Of a stretch of DNA of 64,000 bases, positions 34,467 through 43,063 are shown piece by piece. How positions within the stretch are numbered: the stretch's first letter is position 1; every line of letters begins with the position of its first letter. The notes under the pieces were generated by a model. It did not search any database and was not told the origin of the DNA. It saw only the letters and a list, made by a program, of their open reading frames with translations. Source of the DNA: Dehalococcoidia bacterium (GTDB lineage: Bacteria > Chloroflexota > Dehalococcoidia > Tepidiformales > Tepidiformaceae); NCBI GenBank assembly GCA_022824925.1, contig JAJDYW010000038.1, positions 51,112 through 115,111 of the forward strand, read 5' to 3'. The translations under genes and the position numbers were made by a program.

Positions 34467-35378
34467 CTAGCGCGACTCCTGGCGCTCCGGCAGACCCAGC
34501 ATCGCCGCCGCCTCGTCGGGCGTGGCGGGGCGCTTGCCCAGCCGCTCGATGACCTCGAGCAGGCCCTGCAGCAACTCCAGGTTGGAGGGCTCGCCGGGCC
34601 CGGCGTAGTCCTCGAGGCCAATTCGCACGTGACCGCCCCGGGAGATGGCGAGCTCGGCCATGCCGCAGGCCGTCACGTCGCCGCTGCGAACGGCGACCGA
34701 CCAGGGCAGCCCTGTCCCCGAGAGCATGTCGAGGTACGCCTCCAGCCCGGCCGGGGTCGGCGGGAGCCCCGAGAGGGTGCGCTCGCTGCCGAAGTAGAAC
34801 TTGACCAGCGAACCCGGCGGCAGTGTCCCCGCCTCGTGCTCGGCCAGGGCCACGCGCAGGAAGCCCGGCTCGAAGATGGAGATGGAGGGCCCGAGGCCGT
34901 AGCGGGCGCACGTGTCGAACATCTTGCGGGCGTCGCGGAAGGTGTTGAGGTAGGTCGCCTCGATGTCCGCGGGGCGGCCGTCGGGGCCGCGCCCGCCGAC
35001 GTTCACGGAGCCGGGATCGACGAGCCCGATGCGCAGCACCCCCGCCTCCGCCAGCGCGGGAATGTGGCCGTAGCGGCGCTCGAAGGTGGTGTGCGCCCCC
35101 CCACTTGGCATGGTGGGGTAGAGGAGCGCGTCGGGGCGCTCGGCGAGGATGGCCGTCCACGCTTCGACGTATGGCGCCGGGTCGTGCTCGGGCGCATCCC
35201 CCACGACGGGCTCGTCGTTGTGGTTGTGCACGATCGCGGCGCCTGCCTCCAGGCAGCGCAGTCCGTCCTCCGCCACCTCCGCGGGCGTGCGCGGCACGGT
35301 CGCGTTGCGCGACTTCGGCGTCGCCCCGTTGATGGCCGCCTCGATGATCACGGCGTCGGTCGGGTCTGTGCTCGTCAT
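34467..35378 (-). CDS. Beta-keto acid cleavage enzyme (BKACE, DUF849 family)
   Basis: A 303-residue TIM-barrel protein: VIIEAAINGATPKS start, the zinc-binding HxH in GAAIVHNHNDEPV, IGLVDPGSVN, SISIFEPGFLRVAL and the C-terminal GGHVRIGLEDYAG with the third zinc His. BKACE enzymes condense a beta-keto acid with acetyl-CoA to give acetoacetate and a new CoA ester; the specific keto acid is unknown. The ATG overlaps the upstream nitroreductase stop by 4 nt. Confidence 0.88.
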   Translation of the reverse strand: MTSTDPTDAVIIEAAINGATPKSRNATVPRTPAEVAEDGLRCLEAGAAIVHNHNDEPVVGDAPEHDPAPYVEAWTAILAERPDALLYPTMPSGGAHTTFERRYGHIPALAEAGVLRIGLVDPGSVNVGGRGPDGRPADIEATYLNTFRDARKMFDTCARYGLGPSISIFEPGFLRVALAEHEAGTLPPGSLVKFYFGSERTLSGLPPTPAGLEAYLDMLSGTGLPWSVAVRSGDVTACGMAELAISRGGHVRIGLEDYAGPGEPSNLELLQGLLEVIERLGKRPATPDEAAAMLGLPERQESR

Positions 35379-36067
35379 GGCTGGCGCTCCTCTCCCAGCC
35401 AGCGATCCTGCCAGCCCGTGTCCGGCTGCGCTTCGGCGAAGGGCCACGCCTCCCCGAAGCGCTCGCGGTAGACGACCGCGCGCACCGGCTTGCGTCGCAC
35501 CGGTCCGAAGCGGTCCGTCGGGTAGCCGATGGGGAGGAGACAGTAGAGCAGGTTGGTGTCGGGGATGTCCAGCAGGGCCAGCAGCTTGTCGCTGCCCCGC
35601 ATCGGCAGGTTGAACACCGACGCGCCGAGTCCCAGCCCGCGGGCCGCCAGCATCAGGTTCTGGACGGCCGGGAAGGTGCTCCCGCCCGGCGTCGAGTGGC
35701 GCCCCTTCAGCCCCAGCACGGCGATGATCGCCGGCGCCTCGTGCAGGTTCGCGACGAGGTGCTCGACGCTGCGCAGCGTGAGCCGCTGCGTGCGCGGCAG
35801 CCCGTCGATCCGCTCCGGGTTGGCCGAGAGCTCGGGCTGGTAACGCCGCCACCCCTCCTCGGCCCAGCCCTGCATTTTCGCCTTCACCGCGGGGTCGGTG
35901 ATGACAATGAAGCGCCAGTCCTGCGCGTTCTGGCCCGAGGGCGCGCGGATTGCCGCGTCGAAGAGCTGGAACAGCACCTCATCGGGGATGGGGTCGGGGC
36001 GGAAGCGTCGCAGCGCCCGCATCGAGTAGATCGTTTCGAAGAGTCCCGGGTCGCCGTCGGCCGCCAT
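35375..36067 (-). CDS. Nitroreductase family protein
   Basis: A 230-residue FMN enzyme: FETIYSMRALRRFRPDPIPD, the dimer and FMN segment AAIRAPSGQNAQDWRFIVI, and the C-terminal PIGYPTDRFGPVRRKPV. It reduces nitro, enone or quinone compounds with NAD(P)H. The ATG at 36067 has GGGAGG nearby, with TAGAAT further upstream. It is coupled to the downstream BKACE gene (4-nt overlap), so the two may work in one degradation route; that is inference. Confidence 0.87.
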   Translation of the reverse strand: MAADGDPGLFETIYSMRALRRFRPDPIPDEVLFQLFDAAIRAPSGQNAQDWRFIVITDPAVKAKMQGWAEEGWRRYQPELSANPERIDGLPRTQRLTLRSVEHLVANLHEAPAIIAVLGLKGRHSTPGGSTFPAVQNLMLAARGLGLGASVFNLPMRGSDKLLALLDIPDTNLLYCLLPIGYPTDRFGPVRRKPVRAVVYRERFGEAWPFAEAQPDTGWQDRWLGEERQP

Positions 36068-36169
36068 GAGCGCCTCCCGGCGGCGGATTCTACCGGCCCC
36101 GCGCGTGCGTTCCTGCGAGCCCGCCCCGCCCCCCTCCCCCGTCCCGTACGATGCCTGGAGGGGGACGCC

Positions 36170-37327
36170 ATGGACACAGGCGCGAGCACCTCCGCCGACT
36201 GGCGCGTCGCCATCGACCAGGCCCTGCACGGCGTCCGCACCAGCCCGGACATCGCCTTCCTGTTCGCGAGCTACCACCACTCCGAGCGCTATCCGGAGAT
36301 CGTGGCCGCCGTCCACGAACGTCTCTCGCCCGGCATCCTGCTCGGGTGCTCGGGACAGGCGGTCATCACGACCGGCCGCGAGATCGAGGGTCGCCCCGGC
36401 ATCACCATCCTCACCCTCTCCCTGCCGGGCGCCGAGCTCGCCCTGAAGCCGGTCGCCGCGACCGACCTCGACGCGGGAACCCCGCTCGCCGACCTCCTCG
36501 GGCCGCCGGACGGGGTGAACGCCTGGGTCCTGCTCTCCGACCCCTTCACCATCGACACGGAGCGGCTCGTCGCCGCGCTGGCGGAGAGCTACCCGGAGAC
36601 CCCCATCCTCGGCGGGATGGCCTCCGCCTTTCCAGGAGGGCGCAGCGCCTACCTCTTCGAGGGCGCGGACGTCGCCGCGGGCGGGGCGCTCTTGCTCGCC
36701 GTGGGCGGCGCCTGGACGGTCCATCCGGTGGTCTCGCAGGGCGCCGCTCCCATCGGCGAGTCGTGGACCATCACGGAGGCCGAGCGCAACGTGGTTGTCG
36801 GGATCGGCGGGCGGCCCGCCCTCGACGTGCTCATGGAGACGCTGCGGGCGCTCCCCGCGGAGACCCAGAACCGCGCCGGCCGCAACCTGCTCGCCGGCCT
36901 CGCCATGAACGAGTACGCGGATGAGCTGGGCCGGGGCGATTTCCTCATCCGCAACCTCCTCGGCGTCGACCGCGAGCGTGGCGCGATCGCCATCAACGAC
37001 AACGTACGCGTCGGGCAGACGCTCCAGTTCCAGCTGCGCGACGCGGAGGCGGCCACGGAGGAGCTCAACGCCCTCCTCGACCAGGCCCGCGAGGCGATGG
37101 GCGGGGAGGCGGCCGGGGGGCTGCTCTGCGCCTGCAACGGTCGCGGGCAGGGCATGTTCGGCGCGCCCGACCACGACGCCGCGGCGGTCGCCGAGCGGCT
37201 GGGCCCGCTGCCCATCGCCGGGCTCTTCTGCAACGGCGAGATCGGCCCCGTGGGCGGCACGCCCTTCGTCCACGGCTTCACCGCGAGCCTCGCCCTCTTC
37301 GTCCCGGTGGGGGAGGGCGGGGGCTAG
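36170..37327 (+). CDS. FIST domain protein
   Basis: A 385-residue protein with FIST N (residues about 20-210: SPDIAFLFASYHHSERYPEI, LLGCSGQAVITTGREIEG, ILGGMASAFPGG) and FIST C (DFLIRNLLGVDRERGAIAI, GGLLCACNGRGQGMFG, GLFCNGEIGPVGG). FIST domains are predicted small-ligand sensors, usually tied to signalling proteins. Here the protein has no output domain and no adjacent kinase or cyclase gene. GGAGGGGG precedes the ATG. Divergent from the nitroreductase gene. Confidence 0.88.
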   Translation: MDTGASTSADWRVAIDQALHGVRTSPDIAFLFASYHHSERYPEIVAAVHERLSPGILLGCSGQAVITTGREIEGRPGITILTLSLPGAELALKPVAATDLDAGTPLADLLGPPDGVNAWVLLSDPFTIDTERLVAALAESYPETPILGGMASAFPGGRSAYLFEGADVAAGGALLLAVGGAWTVHPVVSQGAAPIGESWTITEAERNVVVGIGGRPALDVLMETLRALPAETQNRAGRNLLAGLAMNEYADELGRGDFLIRNLLGVDRERGAIAINDNVRVGQTLQFQLRDAEAATEELNALLDQAREAMGGEAAGGLLCACNGRGQGMFGAPDHDAAAVAERLGPLPIAGLFCNGEIGPVGGTPFVHGFTASLALFVPVGEGGG

Positions 37328-37331
37328 GAAC

Positions 37332-37583
37332 TCAACCCCGGGTGGCTGCCGTGCCGTCGTAGTCCCCGGGCCCTCGTAGGACCGCACGCAGCTCCTGCTC
37401 GCTGACTCGCTCCGTAGTCAGCCCTTCCTCGATTGCGCGCCGCAGGGCGGCGTCCTCCGCCTCTTCGCTCTCATGCACGCCCTCGTGGAGCGCCAGCACG
37501 ATCTCCTCGCCCTCGAGAAGGGCGAGGGTTTCAAGCGGTTCGAGGACGCCCCCCGAAAACCTGGCGCGGATAGTCCTGATCAT
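37332..37583 (-). CDS. DUF104/AF2212-like antitoxin-family protein (orphan)
   Basis: An 83-residue protein opening MIRTIRARFSGGVLEPLETL and LLEGEEIVLALH, the short beta-barrel pattern of DUF104 antitoxin-like proteins that usually pair with PIN toxins. The C-terminal half is acidic and helical (SEEAEDAALRRAIEEGL). No PIN-domain gene is next to it, so either the partner is elsewhere or it has another role. GGGAGGGG lies just before the ATG. The stop is 4 bp from the convergent FIST gene. Confidence 0.65.
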   Translation of the reverse strand: MIRTIRARFSGGVLEPLETLALLEGEEIVLALHEGVHESEEAEDAALRRAIEEGLTTERVSEQELRAVLRGPGDYDGTAATRG

Positions 37584-37715
37584 GGCCCCTCCCGGGTACG
37601 TCCTTGTCATCATGGCACAGGCCCCCGCCGCCGTCGCAGCGGTTGGAGTCCGGGGCGTCGCGATCCGCCCTCCGGACGGCGCATACTGGAGGCACGCCCA
37701 CGCGAGGTGTTCGCC

Positions 37716-39452
37716 ATGACCACGACGGAAGCCCGGGAGACGCTCGTCCGCGCCGGCTCGTTCGACGAGATTGCGCGCGACGGTATGAAGGTCGTCGGCG
37801 CCGAGGGGCGCACCATCCTCATCGTCCACGACGAGGGCCGCCTCTACGCCCTCGATAACCGCTGCCCCCACATGGGCTTCCCCCTGCGCCGCGGGGCCGT
37901 GCGCGACGGCATCCTCACCTGCCACTGGCACCATGCGAAGTTCGACCTCTCCGGCGGCTGCACGCTCGACCCCTTCGCCGACGACGTGCCCGCCTTCCGC
38001 GTGGAGGTGCGCGACGGCGACGTGTACGTCGACCCGCAACCCATCGAGTCCGACCGCCGCACGCACTGGGAGCGGAAGCTGCGGGAAGGGCTGGAGGGGC
38101 AGCTCTCGCTGGTGCTGGCGAAGAGCGTGATCGGACTGCACGAGCTCGAAGCCACGAACGAAGTCCTCCGCGAGGCCGCGCTCTTCGGCGTGCGCAACCG
38201 CGCGAACGGCTGGAGCACCGGCCTCTCCATCCTCACCGCCATGGCCAACGTCCTCCCGGCCCTGCACGAAGACGACCGCCCGGTGGCGGTCTTCCACGGC
38301 GCCGTCCACGTGGCCCGCTCGACCGCGAACCAGCCGCCCAACTTCGATCTGGCGCCGCTGGAGACCGAGCTGCGCGACCCCGACCGCTACCTGGAGTGGT
38401 TCCGGCGCTTCGTCGAGACGCGCTCGACGCAGGCGGCGGAGCGCACCCTCATCTCCGCCATCCACCTGGGGCTGCCCCGCGACGCCATCGCCGGGATGGT
38501 CTTCGCGGCCTGCACGGACCATCTCTTCCTCGATACGGGCCACACCCTCGACTTCGCCAACAAGGCGTTCGAGCTGCTCGACCACATCGGCTGGGAGCAC
38601 GCGGGCGAGGTGCTGCCCTCGATCGTGCCCGGCCTGACCGGCGCCCGGCGCATGGAGGAGAGCGCGAGCTGGCGCCACCCCGTCGACCTTGCCGAGCTGC
38701 TTGCGGGCGTGAACGCGCAGCTTGAGGACGCGATCGCAGCGGGTGGCGGTCGCCGGCCCGACTGGCGGGGCCACCGCGAGATCGCCGACCAGATCCTCGA
38801 CGGTGAACCCGCCGGGACGGTCGACCGGATGCTGGCGCTGGTGCGCGAGGGCGTACCCCTGGAGGAGCTCTCGGCGGCGGTGGCCTACGCGGCCGCGCGG
38901 CGGGCGGTGCACTTCCACGTCTCCAACGAGTTCGGCGACTGGGACACCGTGCACCACTCCTTCACCTACGCGAACGCGGTCGACCAGGCGATGCGGCGCG
39001 CGCCCTCGGACCTGCTGGCGCGCGGCATCTTCGACGGGGCCATGTCGGTCTACCTGGAGCGCTTCCTGAACGTGCCCCGCCAGCCCCACCCCGCCCCATC
39101 CGGCGACCCCGTCCTCCCCGACGCCCTCCTCCCCGCCTTCGACGTGCAGGGGCAGGTCGACGAGACGGCCCGCATCCTCGCCGACCTGCTGGCAGCGGGC
39201 TGGCGCGATCAGGCGATCGAGGTGCTCGGCCAGGCGCTATTGCGCGAGGACTCCGGCTTCCACGAGTTCCAGATCTACGAAGCGGGCGTGCGCCAGTACC
39301 AGCACTTCGCCGGCCGCGCGGAAGGGGACCACATCCTCACGGGAGTCGCCCGCTTCCTTACCGCCCACTCCCCCACCGTGCGCTCGCGCCTGCAGACGTT
39401 CGATATCGCGGCGCGCCTGCACCGGGGCGAGTCGCTCCACGGCGACGAGTAA
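37716..39452 (+). CDS. Rieske 2Fe-2S protein fused to a large helical domain
   Basis: A 578-residue protein. Residues about 10-105 are a Rieske domain with both cluster motifs, NRCPHMGFPL (CxH) and TCHWHHAKFDLSGG (CxxH). The remaining 470 residues are mainly helical and rich in conserved-looking histidines (LISAIHLGLPRDAIAG, ACTDHLFLDTGHTLDFANKA, VHHSFTYANAVDQA) without a motif I can place; some resemblance to questin-oxidase-like proteins is only suggestive. The fusion implies electron delivery to a new active site. Standalone gene with no reductase partner nearby. The ATG at 37716 starts the Rieske domain; the longer frame from 37473 overlaps the DUF104 gene. Confidence 0.8.
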   Translation: MTTTEARETLVRAGSFDEIARDGMKVVGAEGRTILIVHDEGRLYALDNRCPHMGFPLRRGAVRDGILTCHWHHAKFDLSGGCTLDPFADDVPAFRVEVRDGDVYVDPQPIESDRRTHWERKLREGLEGQLSLVLAKSVIGLHELEATNEVLREAALFGVRNRANGWSTGLSILTAMANVLPALHEDDRPVAVFHGAVHVARSTANQPPNFDLAPLETELRDPDRYLEWFRRFVETRSTQAAERTLISAIHLGLPRDAIAGMVFAACTDHLFLDTGHTLDFANKAFELLDHIGWEHAGEVLPSIVPGLTGARRMEESASWRHPVDLAELLAGVNAQLEDAIAAGGGRRPDWRGHREIADQILDGEPAGTVDRMLALVREGVPLEELSAAVAYAAARRAVHFHVSNEFGDWDTVHHSFTYANAVDQAMRRAPSDLLARGIFDGAMSVYLERFLNVPRQPHPAPSGDPVLPDALLPAFDVQGQVDETARILADLLAAGWRDQAIEVLGQALLREDSGFHEFQIYEAGVRQYQHFAGRAEGDHILTGVARFLTAHSPTVRSRLQTFDIAARLHRGESLHGDE

Positions 39453-39477
39453 CCGGAACGGTCGGGAGAAGGGAAGC

Positions 39478-39852
39478 CTACTCGGCGCTGAGTCCGAGGC
39501 CGGCCAGCGCGAATCCGAGCACGGTGAGCACGATCAGCATCACCACCGCCAGCACGATCCAGGTATTGTCGCTGCTCGTGTCGCGCTCGGCGTACTGGGG
39601 GTCGTCCGCTGCCGCTTCCTCGCCCTCCTGGGGGCGAACCTCGGCGGTCGTGGGGGTGCGGGGCGCCTCGACGGAGTTGCCCGCGGGGGCTGCGTTGCCC
39701 ATGGCCGGCGCGTGCGCTGCGAAGCCCGGCGCGGCGCTCCCGAGGGCGAGGGCGCCCACCAGCGCGATCAGGCCGGCCACGACAAACGTTCGCGTCCAGA
39801 ATGACGTACCCACGGCGAAGCGGAAGGTACGGCGCGCGCGAGCCTCGGTCAA
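39478..39852 (-). CDS. Small membrane protein with two hydrophobic helices
   Basis: About 124 residues from a TTG at 39852 (TTGA overlapping the upstream stop) or 111 residues from GTG at 39813. It has a basic start, a signal-like helix (FVVAGLIALVGALALGSAA), an Ala/Pro/Glu-rich extracytoplasmic linker of about 50 residues and a C-terminal helix (WIVLAVVMLIVLTVLGFAL). No family recognised. It is probably co-transcribed with the 39849-40661 gene. The start is uncertain. Confidence 0.55.
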   Translation of the reverse strand: MTEARARRTFRFAVGTSFWTRTFVVAGLIALVGALALGSAAPGFAAHAPAMGNAAPAGNSVEAPRTPTTAEVRPQEGEEAAADDPQYAERDTSSDNTWIVLAVVMLIVLTVLGFALAGLGLSAE

Positions 39853-40661
39853 ACCGCGCGCCTCGAGGATCCGGTGCGAGGCACGTAGCGCTCGCTGAAC
39901 TCGTCCTCGCTCAGGCGCACCCCGCGCCGCCGCTCGCTCACTGCCAGCTCCATGCGCGAAAGTTGCGCCAGCCCCTTGCGCGTGTCGCTGGCGACGCGCG
40001 CCTTGTCCTGGCGCTTCAGCCGCTGCTTGAAAAGCCAGTACACGAAGGTCTCCCACTCGCTCAGGGAGATGTCGTCCCCGAGCATCCTGCCGGTCTGTTC
40101 GTAGTAGAGGGCGCGCAGGTGGAGGCGGTCGGCGCCGTAGACGCGCTGGAACATGGCGTCCTGCGCGCGCAGGTCGTTCCCCCAGGGGCTGGCGTGGTTC
40201 TCCTTGTGGATCTCCTCCTCCACCCCCAGTTGCAGGGCCTGCTCCACGAGCACGCCGTAGACGTAGTTCAGGTGGGCGCTGTACTTGGCCGCGCCGAGGC
40301 GCGCCGCGAACTCGTCGTCGTCGAGGTCGAGGGGCCAGCGCCCGTGGAAGAGTAGCGCCTCCACCTCGTCGGGCGGGGCCATCTCCGGGATCTCGTCCAG
40401 CAGGCGCTCCGCCAGCAGCAGCCAGTCGAACGCCTCGCCCGCGATGAGGTAGTCGTAGCGGCGGCCGTTTCGATCCTCGCCCGGGCTGCGCCAGCGCCCG
40501 ATCGCGTCGAGGAGCGCCTCGAACCAGTGGTCCCCCGAGCGCACGTCTTCGCGGAAGCGCGTGACGACGTCGTCGCAGGCAAGGTCGCCCGTGTCCGGGC
40601 CAGGCCCCTCGTCGTCTCCCGACAGGACCTCGGGAGTACCGGCGTCCACGCTGCTCGACAT
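39849..40661 (-). CDS. Conserved-looking hypothetical protein
   Basis: A 270-residue soluble, charged, mostly helical protein that I do not recognise. Features are an acidic N-terminus, the aromatic segment RRYDYLIAGEAFDWLLLAER, LNYVYGVLVEQALQLGVEEE, LHLRALYYEQTGRML, and a basic C-terminus with QRLKRQDKARVASDTRKGL. No metal or nucleotide motif is evident. It is divergent from holB, with 71 bp between. The frame is open without alternative for its whole length and codon bias matches neighbours, supporting it as real. Confidence 0.72.
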   Translation of the reverse strand: MSSSVDAGTPEVLSGDDEGPGPDTGDLACDDVVTRFREDVRSGDHWFEALLDAIGRWRSPGEDRNGRRYDYLIAGEAFDWLLLAERLLDEIPEMAPPDEVEALLFHGRWPLDLDDDEFAARLGAAKYSAHLNYVYGVLVEQALQLGVEEEIHKENHASPWGNDLRAQDAMFQRVYGADRLHLRALYYEQTGRMLGDDISLSEWETFVYWLFKQRLKRQDKARVASDTRKGLAQLSRMELAVSERRRGVRLSEDEFSERYVPRTGSSRRAV

Positions 40662-40732
40662 ACGATCCGGATGATAGCAAAGGCCCGGGTTGCGGACGCG
40701 GAGGGCGCGATCGCCGCTGGTAAGCTGGCGGG

Positions 40733-41761
40733 ATGGCGGTGATCATCGGCCACGAGGGACTGCGGCGGGCACTGCGCGCCATCGCCGCCATGGACGAGCC
40801 ACCCCACGCCCTCCTCCTCGCCGGGCCCGCGCGCACGGGCCGGACGCTCCTCGCCCTCGAGCTCGCGTCCCTGCTGAACTGCGAAGCGGAACCGCTCGAG
40901 GACCGCCCCTGCGGCGACTGCCGCGCCTGCCGTCTCATCGCCGAGCGGAGCCACCCCGATGTCCTGCACCTGGAGCCGGGGGACAGCTTCTGCCGGGGAG
41001 GCGGTGGCCACCAGCCCCACCCCGACTCGCGGGATATCCGCATCTGCCAGGTGCGGGGCCTGATCGAGTCGGTCTCGCGGTATCCCTTCGAGGGCCGCTC
41101 CCGGGTCATCCTCATCGAGCCCGCCGACCGCATGGGGATCGAGGCCGCGAACACGCTCCTGAAGACCCTCGAGGAACCCCCGCCGGCAACCGTCCTGGTC
41201 CTCATCAGCGCCGCCCCGGAGGCGCTGCTGGACACCATCCGCAGCCGCTGCCGGACGCTGCCCGTCTCGCTCGTGCCCGACGCGACCATCGCCGAGGGGT
41301 TGCGCGAGCACGGCTTCGACGCGGAGGTCGCCGAGCGCGCCGCCGGCGAGGCGCGCCGCCGCCCCGCCGAGGCGCTCGCCTTCGCCGGCCAACCCGACCT
41401 GATGGACGACCGCGGCCGCCTCCTGGCGCGTTGCGCCGAAGTGGCCAGTTCGCGCGCGGCCGAGCGCATGACCTACGCCGGCGACCTCGCCGAGCGCTGG
41501 CGCCGCGACCGCGAGCTCGTGCTGACCGAGCTCGACGTGTGGGAGACGTTCTGGGAAGGCCGTCTGCGCGAGTCCCCCGGCGGCGAGAACGCCGCCCGCG
41601 ACGCGCTCGACGCGCTCAAGGCGGTGGCCGAGGCCCGGAGCGACCTGGAGGCGCAGGTGGTGGCGCGCATGGCCCTGGAGCTCATGCTCCTGCGCTTCCC
41701 CGCGGGTACACTGGCCGCCGAGGGCGCCCCCGCCCCCTCCCGAAACGAGAACGCACCATGA
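40733..41761 (+). CDS. holB: DNA polymerase III subunit delta'
   Basis: A 342-residue clamp-loader subunit: PHALLLAGPARTGRTLLALE is the P-loop region, with Arg in place of the Walker Lys, so nucleotide hydrolysis is unlikely, as in other delta' proteins. A zinc module follows (CEAEPLEDRPCGDCRAC), then VILIEPADRMGIEAANTLLK, TLEEPPPATVLVLIS and the arginine-finger IRSRCRTLPV. TAAGCT (40721-40726) lies 6 nt before the ATG. The stop overlaps the ricT start, an order seen in many bacteria. Confidence 0.92.
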   Translation: MAVIIGHEGLRRALRAIAAMDEPPHALLLAGPARTGRTLLALELASLLNCEAEPLEDRPCGDCRACRLIAERSHPDVLHLEPGDSFCRGGGGHQPHPDSRDIRICQVRGLIESVSRYPFEGRSRVILIEPADRMGIEAANTLLKTLEEPPPATVLVLISAAPEALLDTIRSRCRTLPVSLVPDATIAEGLREHGFDAEVAERAAGEARRRPAEALAFAGQPDLMDDRGRLLARCAEVASSRAAERMTYAGDLAERWRRDRELVLTELDVWETFWEGRLRESPGGENAARDALDALKAVAEARSDLEAQVVARMALELMLLRFPAGTLAAEGAPAPSRNENAP

Positions 41762-43053
41762 CCGATCCCCGGCAGAACGTGGCCGGTGTCCGCTTCCGCA
41801 ACGCCGGTCCCATCGAGTACTTCCACGCCGCCGGCATGCGCCTCGAGGTGGGCGAATCCGTCATCGTCGAGACGAACCGCGGGCCCGAGATCGCGCGCGT
41901 CGTCGTCGCCCCCGACCAGGTGGTCGTAAACGAGCTCGGCGAGGACAACCTGCACCCCATCCTCCGCCTCGCCACCGAGGACGACCTCGTGCACGCCAGC
42001 GACCTCGCCGCGCGCGCCGAGGAGCTGCTGGCCGAGGCGCGCGAGCTGGCCGACGACGCCGGCCTAGAGGGCCGCGTCGACCGCGCCGAGTTCACCCTCG
42101 ACGGCGAGCGCCTCACCTTTCTCGTCAGCGGCGAGGGGACGGGCGGCCAGCGCGAGTTCTCGCGGCGGGCCAGCCGGCGCTGGGACGTGCGCGCCTCCGT
42201 GCGCCGCATCGGCGCCCGTGATCGCGCCCGGCTCGCCGGCGGGTACGGCATCTGCGGCCGGGAGCTGTGCTGCTCGAACTGGCTCGCGACCTTCCCCTCC
42301 GTCTCCATCCGCCTCGCCAAGGACCAGGAGCTGCCCCTGAACCCGGAGAAGATCAGCGGCCTCTGCGGGCGCCTCCTCTGCTGCCTCTCCTACGAGGAAG
42401 AGGGCTACAAGGAGATGAAGAAGTCCCTCCCGCGCATGGGCCAGCGCTGCAGCACGCCCACGGGCGAGGGCAAGGTCGTTGGCATCAACGTCCTCCGCCG
42501 CCAGGTGACCCTCAACGTCGGCGGGCAGCGCATCGAGGTGGGGGACCGCGACCTCGGGTTGGTCGTGCGCTGGGATCCGTCCGCGCGTAACGCCGAGCCA
42601 CCCCCCAGCATCACGCGCGAGGAAGCTATCGCGCAGGGACTGATCGAGGCGGAGGACGAGCCGGAGCCAGAGCTCCAGCCCGTCGCCGCGATGCCCGAAG
42701 CCGCGCCCATCGAGCTCGGCCGCGAGTCGACCGACGCCCCGGGCCGCGACCGCCAGCGCTCCTCCCGCCGCCGGGGCCGCGGCCGTCGCGGCGGGAGCGG
42801 TGGGAGTGGGGGCAGCCAGTCACCCCAGCAACCGCAGCCATCCGGTGAAGCCCCCCGCGGGCGCGTCTTCCGGCGCTCCTCTGGCGGCCGCTCCGCCGAC
42901 GAGCCCACCCGCGACGCCCAGCCCTCCAGCCCACCCCCCGCCGATTCGTCCGGCGAGCAGCCCCAGGGTGGCGGGCGCCGTCGGCGCCGCCGCAGGCGTC
43001 GCCGGGGCCGTGGCGGAGGCGGGAATGCGGGATCCGGCGGGGACGGCTCCTAG
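41758..43053 (+). CDS. ricT: PSP1/RicT-like regulatory iron-sulfur protein with Arg/Gly-rich tail
   Basis: A 431-residue protein. Residues about 1-280 are a PSP1-family core: VAGVRFRNAGPIEYFHA, VIVETNRGPEIARVVV, and cysteine motifs in GGYGICGRELCCSNWLA and SGLCGRLLCCLSYEEE. In Bacillus the RicT homologue, with RicA and RicF, binds [4Fe-4S] clusters and promotes mRNA processing by RNase Y. From about 290 the chain is disordered, ending in runs of Arg and Gly (a ten-Arg block), an RNA-binding style tail not found in short homologues. Overlaps holB by 4 nt. Confidence 0.88.
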   Translation: MTDPRQNVAGVRFRNAGPIEYFHAAGMRLEVGESVIVETNRGPEIARVVVAPDQVVVNELGEDNLHPILRLATEDDLVHASDLAARAEELLAEARELADDAGLEGRVDRAEFTLDGERLTFLVSGEGTGGQREFSRRASRRWDVRASVRRIGARDRARLAGGYGICGRELCCSNWLATFPSVSIRLAKDQELPLNPEKISGLCGRLLCCLSYEEEGYKEMKKSLPRMGQRCSTPTGEGKVVGINVLRRQVTLNVGGQRIEVGDRDLGLVVRWDPSARNAEPPPSITREEAIAQGLIEAEDEPEPELQPVAAMPEAAPIELGRESTDAPGRDRQRSSRRRGRGRRGGSGGSGGSQSPQQPQPSGEAPRGRVFRRSSGGRSADEPTRDAQPSSPPPADSSGEQPQGGGRRRRRRRRRRGRGGGGNAGSGGDGS

Positions 43054-43063
43054 ACCGCCGCTA

